Notes under the pieces: model-generated
The model's database searches: none
What the model was told of the DNA's origin: nothing
Seen by the model: the letters and a program-made list of their open reading frames with translations, nothing else
Shown: positions 24,601-36,600 of the stretch, one piece after another
How the letters are laid out: every line of letters starts with the position of its first letter
Numbering within the stretch: the stretch's first letter is position 1
Made by a program: the position numbers and the translations under genes
Assembly: GCA_036172665.1 (NCBI GenBank)
Contig: CM069874.1
Coordinates: forward strand, 53,054,707-53,118,706
DNA length: 64,000 nt
Source: Prosopocoilus inquinatus
Taxonomy: Eukaryota; Arthropoda; Insecta; Coleoptera; Lucanidae
Reading direction: 5' to 3'

Positions 24601-27600
24601 ACGTATCTTTCCGATCATACCTACCAATCAGCAGTCACAACTATTTCTGCTAAATCAGAAACAATGACATTCACTTACAGATGAAACTACTGTCACGAAA
24701 ATATACAAATTTTTAGAAACTCACTGGAAATTGAAAATTGGGAAACTGTTTACGAAGGAAATAGCACGAACAGTAACTTCATAGCCTTCATGGAAATCTT
24801 TTTACATCACTTCGAGAATGCATTTCCTTTACTGCGTAGAAAAGTTACTCGGAAAAACGTCGATCGTCCTTGGATGAATAAAGAAATCAAAGAGTTACAC
24901 CAAATGTGTATAGAAATGCATAAACTGTATAAACATCTCAAGTCCAATGATTTTCACAAACGTTATTTACACTTCAAAAAATTACTTAGAGAGAGATTAG
25001 AGCTTGCTAAAGCGACCTATAACAACAACAGAATAAAGAGAGCCACTGATATTTCAAGAGAGAGTTGGAAAATAATAAATGAAACTCGGTTAACAGATCA
25101 TAAAGAAGGGGTGATGTGTGCTGAGTGGGGACGGCAAAAAAATAACGGATAAAAAAGTTATAAGCAACATATTCAATGATTTTTTATCAGCCTCTCGAAC
25201 AGTGCAAATGATCCTGCTGAATTTGAATGCGACAATTCGTTTCACCATAGTATGTATCTTGAACCTACAGATAAATATGAAATTCACAAAATTATAAAGA
25301 GTAAATGTCTCAAAAATAGTTGCGGCCTTGATGGTGTGCCTGGCAAAATTATCTGTAATGTAGCAGACTTAATCAATGATCCACTCAGTATCGTAATCAA
25401 CAGTTCTCTAATGGAAGGAGAGTATCCACTAGCTTTAAAAAAGTCACGTATAATACCCATATACAAAAATAAAGGTGCCTCGATCGAACCGAATTCTTAT
25501 AGACCGATTGCCGTGCAGAGTCATTTTGGAAAAATTTTCGAAGAAGTATTTAACAGGAGATTAATAGCCTTCTTAAATAAATACGAACTATTCAGTGACT
25601 CTCAACACGGATACAGAACTGGAAGATCTACAATCTCAGCTATTGCCCAAACTTATAATTTCTTACTTGATCAACTTAACAGGAAAGGTAAAATTTACGC
25701 ACTTTTTTTGATCTTAGCCGGGCATTTGATTCAGTCAATCTGAATATTCTTGGTCAAAAGCTTGACAATCTGGGTATTAGAGGAATTCCTAACCAATGGA
25801 TCAGATCATACTTAAATGGACGTTCTCAAAAAGTTGACATCGCGCAGGTGTTATCGGAAGAACTTTATACCGAAGTTGGTGTCCCCCAGGGATCAATTTT
25901 GGGACCCATACTGTTCACTTTGTTTATTAATGATCTCCTCAAATTTTGCTCGGTGCCCTCCAACATTGTGATCTACGCGGATGATACAACTTTTATTATA
26001 ACAGAACAAAATGATAAAGATGCTGTTATATCTGCTAATACTTCAGTACTTGAAATGGCTAATTGGTGTAAAAATAATGGTTTAATCTTAAATCCAAAAA
26101 AATCACAAGTTATGCAAATAATGCCAAGAGGAAGCGTGATAGATAAATTCCCGTTAGTGAAACATATGAAGCAATCGATTCCTGTAACATTCAGTTGCAA
26201 ATTTTTGGGCTTAGAACTGGATCATACACTAACGTGGAAACAACATATTGCACATTTAGCAAGTAAGATCAGCAGTCATACTTTTTTAATTTTCAGATTA
26301 CGTAACACAATAACTTATGATGTGCTAAGGACATTATATTTCGGACTCTACGATATCTTACGGAATTATATTTTGGGGAAACAGTGCGGACGCAAATAAA
26401 ATATTCATACAAGAGAAAAAAATACTTAGAATAATTGCTAATGTTTCTCCGAGAACAAGCTGTAAGCAACTATTTTCACAAATAGGAATAATGACTCTGC
26501 AATCACTATACATTTACAAATTAATTATTTATGCAATGTCCCTGGAAGAAGTGCCTTTAAATAAGAAGTTCCATGAATACCACACCCGTTCCCGAGAAGA
26601 AATTAGACTTCCTTTCAGCCGGTTAGCAGCAGGACAGATGGGTCCACAATACATGAGTCTCAAGTGCCTGAAGAAGTTGAACAACATGTGGAAAGACAAC
26701 ATGCCACGGACACAAAATTCAGTCAAACTCAAACTAAAAAGATTTCTAATAGAAAAAGCCTTCTACACAGTGGATGAGTTTCTTACGCTGCAAAATTAAA
26801 AAATTCTTATATTTAATAGTCATAGTAATAATTTTTCTTTTTTAATGTATAATGATTTTCCTCCCCTTGACAAGTCAGATGTCAAGTTTTCTGTACACTC
26901 TTATTGTATGGCTTGATTGATTGACAATAAAATTTATTATTATTATTATTATTAAATTTGAATTCTTCTTTTAAATCAACTCGCACGTTGTTGAAGTCTA
27001 TTGCATAGTAACCAATCATATCCGTTGATTTTCGAGTTCAGATATGTTTGTGTAAAATCACTATTTAATTAACGTTTACAAAAAATTGGAAATAAATATA
27101 TACAGTGTGAATAAAAATTAGAAATGGGTGGTCGCTATTATAGGTTTTCCAAAAAATGTTTTAAGTAAATGTTAAATTGCTAATTATTTGCCACAAACTG
27201 GCGTTTTTAATTTTTTTCTTGTGATGTCATAATTTTGAACTGTGACGTCATCAATAATTTTGTTCACGATTTTACAAAATATTATACAGATAACAAGAAT
27301 TTCGGGGAAATGAATTTTATTTTGTGAGAACGCATTCTGTGACATCTCAATATTTTTCTTTTACAATCCTGCAGTGTATTTATATGGCCATAAAGAGAGA
27401 AGATATATTATCAATCTGGGTAGAAAAAATCAGACATTGTTAATTTAAAAAAATCATTGATGACGTCACAGCCCTAGATTATGGCTTCACAGACCTATAT
27501 TATGACGTCACAGTCCAAGATTATGACGTTGCAAGAAAAAATCAAAAACGCCAGTTTGTGACAAATAAGTAGTAATTTAACTCACTCTGTATATTTGTTT

Positions 27601-30600
27601 GCAATTTCTTGCACATACTTTTTTTTATTAATTAAATACAAACATTCTTCGTGATTGTACACAAACACGTTTCAACTCGAATATCAGCGGATATGAGTGA
27701 TTAATACATCATAAATTTCAACAGCGTGTCAGTTGACATAAAAGAATCATTCAAATTTATACTCTTTCGAATATTGATTTCATACACAAAAAGAAAAGTG
27801 GTTTCCGTCAAGAACAAAAGGCGATCGAACTTTAGCAAGTTCAAAAACAAAAGTGCGTTGGAAATAAATTGACAGACTCTTTCGAATTTTGAATTCACAA
27901 AAAAAAAAAACTGAAAGCAGTCAACTGTCAAACAAATTTATTGTGTTTAGATCGCGTTTTCTTCCCTGAGCAAAAAATGATTAAAGAAACAAAATACGAT
28001 CGATGGAATTTACAGAAGAGGAAACTTTCGGTTATTGTTTTTTTCTTGATTCTTTCAAAAAAGGGGATAGGCATTGATTGTTATTAAATTATTTTTCTGA
28101 AAGAAAGGTCACCACCACATCTAGTGTTAAAATCAATAGATTGGCAACACTGAAACACTAAGTTTAGGTGTCGTTTTGTTGGTAAAGAAGAACTCGATTT
28201 TTATGCTTGGCGTTATTTTATGACAAATGTTGCTGCAAAATTAATAAAAACAACGAAATTAGTTATTAAAACAATTAAACAAATTACTAATAGATATGCC
28301 ACCAAATCGGTCACAAAATCACTAAATTACAAATTCGAGAAAATATTAAATACTTTAATTATCAACAGATGGCATCACTTTCACATTAGTTTAGAAATAA
28401 AAGGAACAAATAAGAAACCCTAAAAAATTTAAAATTAAAAAAGAACGGCAGCATTTTTTTTAAATATTACCAACGTTTGTTTCCGCTAGATGGTGCCGCT
28501 TACAATTTCTTTTTTATAAACGAAGAGTTTAAAATATTTTTTTATTTTTTTTTATTCATCTCTCGCGATTGTTTTCTGTTTTCATTTAGGTTTCTTTCAA
28601 ATATTTTAAAAAGTTGAAATGTTTTTCATTTGTCTTTGTTTTTATCCAGGAAAATAGTTTTCTGTTGTTTTTTTTTTAAATGTTGGGAACGTTTGCTTCC
28701 GCTAGATGGCGCCGCTTACAATTTTTTTTTTATAAACAGAGTTTAAAATATTTTTTTATTTTTTTTTATTCATCTCTGGCGATTGTTTCCGTTTCCATTT
28801 GTTTCTTTCAAATATTTAAAAAATTTGAAATGTTTTTCATTTGTTTTTGTTTTTATCCACGACAATAGTTTTCTGTTGTTTCACTTTAGCAATTATTTTT
28901 TTTACCCTTCAATTTTAGCGGTTTAATTTTTTTTTATTTTTCATGCGCTGGCTTTTTTTTATACGGGGTGTTCCAAATCCCACCCGCAGTGATAAAAAAT
29001 AACGAAATTAGGTATTAAATTATTATTAAAATGAAAAAGAAATTAAAAAAAAGACGGTCACAAAATGACTAAATCTCAGATATGTCTGAAGTCACTAAAA
29101 TCTGAAAAATTTCAAGAGAAAATCAGCTTTAGTCGACAAAGCCCACGAATGACATTAATCTGGAAATTATCATAATTTTTTTCTTTTCGAAATGCACTTC
29201 GTTTTAGTCGGATAGTGGCTATTCAATGTTCATATTACCTGTAGGAGAATTATCCATAGTTTCGAAAAACACAAATCGCAACAGAATCTTAAAAACAAGA
29301 CGCACACTTTCAGGCTTAAGAAAAGACAAACCTGAGCGTTTCGTTTACTGTTTTGTGTATTTGGGTTTGAAAGCCCCACGCTTACTTACTTAAATAACTA
29401 AAAATTTTATGATATCGTCTTACTATCGTCTTACTAACTACTGAAGTATATTACTTCATTGATTACTCTAAAACTGCAGGGTTTTAATAGTAAAGCGACT
29501 CTTCGCTAGAGAGCAGCTCGTCTGGACCTAACTATTCGAGAAAAAGTGGCTGACATCTAGCGAAAGTTTTAAGGTCCCTATAATAAGGAAAATATTTGGT
29601 TAACCTATAAAAAACATTAAATTGAAATGTTTGTGAGTTTTGTGACGCTTCTGTACTTTTCGCATCTATCCTACTGCAATGCCAGGTCAAAAAGCGTATC
29701 GTAGGATGTCGCTGTTTTATCTGTTTTTAGCATAACGTTAACATAACAATAAAATTAACAAAAAGCAAGGTTAGATCGAATATAGCAAGTTATACTGAAT
29801 AACATTAATGACAGCTGCTTGTTTTCCTTATTAATAACGCCATCTACTGGTAACTGATTTTCGAGAATTGTGTCAGCTGAAATAAATGAATCAAATCTAA
29901 TGTGGCTATCCCCTCTTACTATGAAACATAAGAAACAATTAATTTTATCATTTAACATCATTATTTTGCTTCAGTCAAGACTGAAATTGCCTTGAGGAAG
30001 TTATCGTTTTGAATTGGATTTGGTTTTTCATTGCGTTTGAAAAACGAATGGCAATAGCCCCGAGTTTTTTAAAATTCCCGAGTAATGTAAAACCTGATAA
30101 CGTCACGTATCTCGCGTTTTATCCCAAAACGCCAAAAAAATGCATAAATTGATGGTTGTTTCGTTAAGGAAGCTTTAATTTAAAGTCACTTTGAAAATAG
30201 GGAAACAACAAAATGTATTTTTTTTAGGTTAAAGTAACTTTAAATTTAAAGTCCTATTATGAAATGTGTGACATTTATAATTTATACAGAATGTCTCGGA
30301 AAAAATATTCCTAACTATCAGAAGTAGTAGAGGGCATGAAATTAGCAAATTTTATTAATAAAGTTGTGGACGGAAATGGTTCCACGTCAAGTTAAAACGA
30401 AATAAAGAAAATGAAGACTAGAAATAATCTCAATATAAAAAAAAAATAACTTTTCTATTTATTTCCAGCAACTAAAAAATTTTTAAATTGAAGTTGATTC
30501 TTATCCTGACGAAGCTATTAATCTATAGCGAAATGTTGAGTTATATATATATAAATTATATAATTATATAAATGTTTCCAATCATAATTCTGTCTGGTTG

Positions 30601-33600
30601 AAGCTTAAACAAAATTTTAATTAATTTTAACTTACTATGAAAATTTATAAAAACTGCTGAAAATTATGACCTCTAGATTCTAGACGGATTTAATCTTTAT
30701 TGGCGGAATTTGAGAAAAGAGACTCAATATTTCTCAAAAAGAAATTTAAGGGGTGGCACTTTAATGGTTTGAGGTGCCTTCAACAAAGCTAGTGTTTTAA
30801 CTTTGGTATGCCCATCGGCAGCACGAATGAATAACAGAGAATATATCAACATTCTTGAAGCAAATTTCATTCCGTTTTTAAGAAAGAACGATTATCAACA
30901 ACGGGTCGAATGGAAACGGATTCTCTAGGTTCTAGGCATTTTTTTTTTTTCATAAATTAAAAATATTGTTCTTTGTGCCAATATGCAGTAGTTGCGTAGT
31001 TAGTTACAACCTTTAAATACATATTCCGTGTTTTAACTGCTTCGCTAACGCTAAACACTTGGAATTTTCTTCATTATAATTTCAATACTGTACACACAAT
31101 ACCGTTAAACCTTCGGGTGTGACTAAAATTAATGATATCATCGAACGGATATTTTATTAAAATCTGCGGCTTTCTATTTTTACGTAATTTAAAGCTCTTA
31201 AAAATGTGAAACCGAATGTTCTGTATTCGTTCTTCTACGTGTCGTGCAATCACAAAATGGGGGAAACTTTTGTTTTTGATTTTTAAGAAAGGATTTTACC
31301 AGAATCGAGTATCAATCAAAAAGAAAAGCAACACAAACGCGTGTGATACTGTTGACTTCCAAATGTCCAAATAAATTTTTGATAAACTTACAACATAAAG
31401 TAGTTGTCAATTCATTCATTCAGAAGTTGTCTAGTAAACAAATAAATTGCAGCAGTAATCTGAAACAAATGTTTTGTCTTCTATGGCCTACCTTTATCAG
31501 AAATTTATTTGGACATATGGATGTAAAGAAAAGTAAACGACTCCTGAAGACAAAGAGATTGGTTTTAACCTCCTAACCACAAAAAGTTCGTTTAAAAACT
31601 AGAAACGTATTTCGGCAGCTATGCTGCCATCTTCAGTAGATGCCTTCTTCTTGATCACAAGAGAAATGACTGTGTCATGCCTGTTGCTACCTTATATACT
31701 AATTCGTTCCGCTCCAATGAAGCGTGCTCTCTAAAGCGAGCGTCTCACCGGATTGCGTCAACCAAGTCAAGCAACACGGCACCTGCCAAAAAGGCCCATG
31801 TTCGGTGTTCATTAAATCTCTCTTATTTTTGTATATGAAAATGGTTTCAAACCCGTTTAATTCCCTGTTGCTTGACGTTGCTTTTACTAACCTAAGTTGT
31901 TTAAATCTATTTTATGACTGATATGCATCGTTTTCGAAATGAAGAACTATTCGATCGGTGTGGTGCATGGAGAAATAATAAGTTTATTCTCTTGTATGAT
32001 TATGTGTTGGAACAGGTTGGAAATAAAATAAATTCGTCGATTGGGGAAAAAATTACGATCAAAATTCACCATTTATACCGAAATTTCGACGAACGGTGGT
32101 GTCAAACTCGCGATCGTTAAGATTACTTAAAAAAAAAACTTTTTTTGGCTTAAGAAGACATCTTCTGTCTATGTATATCTTCAGATCGGCTATGTATTTC
32201 GTTTTTTAAAAAATCGAAAAGGGCAAAAAGAACAGCAGTTTCCTAGTTATTATATAAAAAGCAACATGAATCAGCTTTAAATATGCAAGCTGCGAGTACA
32301 GTTACGCGTTATGAAAAAAAAGGAGACTTGGTCGTGGTTTTAAAAGAAGTTAACAAAACACCAACTTAACCATCTACAATCACGAGATTGATTTTTCCAA
32401 AGAAAAACGATCCTTTCGCTTACATGCCTGAAGAAGCACTGGATTTTATTTTAGATAACAATATAAGCAAATAGCAGTATTTGAATTTAGGAAGTGGGAA
32501 TACTTTGAAGCATTGTAGCATATATCCCGACTACAGGAAGATTTGGAAATGTAAAAATAAAGGTAGACCATTACAATGATTGATCTTGTTGTAGAAGGTC
32601 CTTTACAAAACCTGTTGGAACATACGACAAAACACATACTGTTTTGTTGAAAGAAGAGGCAACATATGGAATCGCTCAATGCTAGCGAAATTAGTGCTAA
32701 AATAATTTTCAGCTATGGCTTCGATGGCACTTCAGGTTTATCGATGTACAAACAAAAATTCGACACCCCTGGCAATCATTCTGTTGCTTCGCTGTTTGTA
32801 ACAACTGTGATACCTATTTCGCATTCACAGACAAATTATTTAGTGGAATACTTGCAATCCATTCGATTAGTAGGCCTCTCAAACTGGAATATACTAAAGA
32901 ATCAGCGAAACACTTATTACAAGAAAAACAGTAAATAGATTTACAGTTGCAGACCCTTGAAAATATACAAGTAAGTATTCCAGGAAAAAAAAATAATGAG
33001 TGATGCAATTTCTTTTGTTTATTACTCTAATTGATGGTAAAGTTTTAAGTACACTGACAGACAGAAAAGCTCACTCAGCCCACTAGCTGAGTACTCATTT
33101 ATTTTCAATTTGTCGCCAATACCTTAGAGATAAGTTTTAGTTTTGGAAGGTTAGAGTTGAATTATTAGGTTAAATTGTGAATCATATTTTCTTAGCTATT
33201 TTAGTAATAATGTCAAGGTGTTGTGGTTTAATAAGGAAATTTGCAAAAAGTAACGGTCATTTAAACAATTAAAAAATCAGGTTAATTTAATTAAAAATCG
33301 ATAAATTCATTTTGTGAATCTTTATGGTTAGCTGGAATTGCATTAGTGAGTACTAAGTAAAAGCAGGGCTCAGCCACAAGGGGATGCACCGGGTGCGAGG
33401 CATCGGTCGACCAACAGAACAATATACGAATACATGTTAATAGGGAATCAATGACTTGGTTCGAAGGAAGAAATCTCGATTTATTGAAGTGGCCTTCCTG
33501 TTCCCCAAACATTAACCCACTAAAAAACCTTTAAGGCATTTTGGTCCACCGAGTTTACAGTGATAACAAGCAATATGCCACAATTAATGAACTATAAAAT

Positions 33601-36600
33601 GCATTAGAAGAAATTTGGATTAATTTAAAGACACAAATATTGAGTAATTTGGTTGAGAGCATGTCTTCGAGGATTTTTGAGTTAATCACAAAATTGGAGT
33701 ACCAACCCATTATTAAGTAGTATTTTTTTGTTTCAAATATACTCAGGGCTATATAAAAATTAACTTTTAAACTAGAAACAAAAAATACTGAAAATTTTAT
33801 ATATTCAAAGCGTTTTCAATTTTTTTTATGTGTAAAGTGTAAAACTTTTTAACACGTTTTCAATCACATCTCCTTACTATAAAAGGATCATTATTCATGT
33901 TTTCTATTTCTAAAATTCAAAAATAAAATAAATTAAATGGGAATTATTTTATAGACACCTTCTGCATTATTAGTTTTTTTATACGTGTACTCTCATTAGA
34001 ATTTAATTTAGAATCGAAAAGCGTAATAATACACAGGGTGTTCCATTAAAAAAAAAAAAAACTTTAGTTTACATCTCGTTTATCCAACCATCAATTGTTT
34101 TCCTGTAAGCACACAGAGAAACTTTGAATTACTTCCTATAAGTTTTGTATTAAACATTTTTTCCTGAAATCAAAAATAAAAGGGTTAAAGGGGGTAGGAA
34201 TTCTCGCGTAGTCACCTTGTACCTACTCATAATATTTTTCTCTAAAAAATATATTAGTTGTTTTTAAGTACCTACTTCTAAATTAGGTCACTAGGTCACA
34301 TGAAGTTTCAAATTATCTGGTCCTGCCATCGGTATTCATGGAAAAAAGAGTTTTATGACGTAGTGCGGAAGTAGGAGGTAAACAATGTGAGTTTGTGCTT
34401 GTATTTTCATTATGTTTTTCCAATTAGGGATTAACGTTTTCAATATTAACTCTAATACTTTCATAGATTACACTAACCTGCGAAAAAATATATTTTTTTT
34501 GCGGATGAGATAAGACTATGTGCTCTTCAAAGATTTCAACATTATAAAAAAGAATTTGTTATTAGTTTTTTTTCTATCACGTCAGGATTCCAAAAAAAAA
34601 AATTAAACTTTTTAGAGAGTTTTTGTTTACATTTTGTGCGGTACCTGTACACTTTATTATCAGACATAAAAAAATGTTAATTGCAAACGTTTTAGCGATT
34701 TACCTGAACCGCCAGAATTTACTAAAAAAAAAAAAATACAAGTGACGATTGGAAAAGAGAATCAACTTTGTTATTCTAATTGAAGTCGATTTTTGTCCAA
34801 TTTTAAAGCTGTCCAGTTAAAGTTTTAAAAACTGTTTTCTTTGATATTTTAGATTAGAATTAAGTAAATTTTTCTCGAATTAACAAAAGTTTCTCTTTTT
34901 ACTTCCAAAAATATATACAGTCGCATCTCTTTAACTCGAACCTCCACAAATCGACGTTTTCTGTAAGTTGAAATTTAGTGATGGTCCTTGCACATTATAT
35001 TATTTATTATTTACTTCTTTAACTGGAAATCTCTATAACTCGTAATTTTCCGGTCCCTTGAAATTTGAGTTATGGAGGTTCGATTGTAGTTTGTCTATCA
35101 AAAGCCCTGTACAGTGAAGGTCGGCTGTAGTGAATCCGTTTGTAAAAAACTCTCGGTTATAACCCTACTAAATACATACTTCGTTTTTATTTACCGGTTA
35201 TAATGAACTTTGGATACAGCAAACCTATTTTGGTGTTTTTTTTGGGTTCAACCACAAATGTGGCAAAACTGTTACAATCATTTAGACAACGTTTTTTTAG
35301 TAACATTTACCTTATCATTAATTTTTTTCTCAATATTTGCTTAAACAGGGACACACGTTATAGTACAAATTAATATTTTGTATAGCATGAAACGTATAAA
35401 CACTTAAGCACAAATCTGTCAATAAAAACAAGTGGAAATGTGCAAACAAGTGAGTAACAGTTGGCTTATCGAAAATTATGGTTGAAAACCCTACTTTGAA
35501 ATATTGTTATTTAAAAAAAAAGTGGTGCGTGATGAAAAAATTATTATTAAATTTTTCTCGAACTCAGGAACACCAAATCTACTGCATACACCTAGTTTTA
35601 TGTCATCCGCAAAACCTTCGCAGGCTAGTGTTATTGTCACTAAAATACTATGCTTAGTATATATAAAATAGCGACATCTTACTATCGCTTTTTGACCTAA
35701 CATTGCAGTAGGATAGACAAATTGAAGCGGGACTTGCTCCTAATGAGTCCCCCATGCAAGGCGGCCATGCTTGCTGTCAAAGCATAATGAAAGATTTTAG
35801 AAAAATTTTGTGCAAATCGTTTTTGCTGAATGTCGAGCTACGTTTCTGCTGAAGAAGCCCCAAGCAGGGCTGAAACAGCTGTCCAGAGGCTGCTCGAGGT
35901 TCTCACTGCAATCAAAAACGATTTGCACAAAATTTTTCTAATATGCTTAGTATGTTGTTAAAAATGTTATTCGTAGCGTGAAAGGTTATGTCTTTCTTTT
36001 TGAGAGATTCTGGGATGGTTTCGTCAATTTTAATCATTGTCTTTGAAAATTATTTGAGTATTATTTCAGATATAAATTGCTGAACAAAAACGATGCAATT
36101 CATTAGCAACAAAAGATTTCCCCACTTACTACGTCACTATTATGTAGTTCAAATATTTCTGCGAGAGGTCGTGTCGGTTAGCTAGATACTTTTCAGTTTA
36201 TCAATTTACAATAAGACTGGATTATTTAAGATTCTTTTCTTTTGCAAACATTGAATTAAAATAAAATTTATATCGTCCATAGGACTAAATTTTGTAAAAA
36301 AAAAACTTCTTCAATTAGTCACAAAGTCAGAACTTTACAATTCTATAGTAAATACCTTTCTATCATTTTTTAAAAACTGCCCTAAAGTATCAACAGTTCG
36401 ATTTGGCTTCTTGGGCATCATCCCATCTTTATCGTGAGCTCTGTTTTCAAGATACGGATCTATCGGTGTATTGATAGGGTCAGGAACCGTGATGCCACAG
36501 CGATTAAGGAAAACCCGGGTAAACCTATCACAATCGGTAATTTTAAAAATTTTCCCGTACAACTCGACTTCTCTTCCAACATTGAAGTCGAGTATATCGT

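Larger units (their letters stand above)
22075..26956 (+). mobile_element. Non-LTR (LINE) retrotransposon, near full length
   Basis: The order is 5' leader, ORF1 (22429-23955), ORF2 (about 23970-26799) and a 3' UTR with AATAAA (26928) ending in a TTA microsatellite (to 26956). ORF1 is intact; ORF2 has an APE endonuclease and a reverse transcriptase but is broken several times. The ORF1 architecture (PHD-like finger, coiled coil, CCHC knuckles) and ORF2 point to the Jockey/CR1 side of the LINE tree; I cannot fix the clade. The 5' end is uncertain; a leader with the words gacaagaccacgccctcc-like around 22280 is part of the element. No target duplication was found. Confidence 0.85.
30745..33720 (+). 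pseudogene. Tc1-like transposase relic split by later insertions
   Basis: The left part (about 30750-30905) reads GAFNKASVLTLVCP and NNREYINILEANFIPFLRKN, the central DDE region of Tc1-type transposases. The right part (about 33395-33720) reads RIHVNRESMTWFEG, then LLKWPSCSPNINPLKNL and ALEEIWINLKTQILSNLVES, the conserved C-terminal block with the third acidic residue position (NPxxNLWG in the family). About 2.5 kb separates them, containing a Transib-like relic and a PLE-B tail. Stops and frame changes show it is dead. No terminal repeats were identified. Confidence 0.65.
16918..36355 (-). other. EFHC intron 4 (19.4 kb), TE-filled
   Basis: The donor follows AATGATAGAAAG (gtattt) and the acceptor is tttttgag before VLKFYGYW. 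It contains the mariner-type element, the non-LTR retrotransposon, the Tc1, Transib and PLE relics, and several MITEs. From 16918 to 18006 I see no gene; 17380-17460 resembles 29300-29380 in inverted orientation (taagcctgaaa, cagtaaacgaaa). From 20301 to 22070 there is one MITE end (about 20752, tacagggtgagttttttt) and a dispersed repeat also seen near 49644-50930. From 33721 to 36355 there are only the small elements listed separately. Confidence 0.75.
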
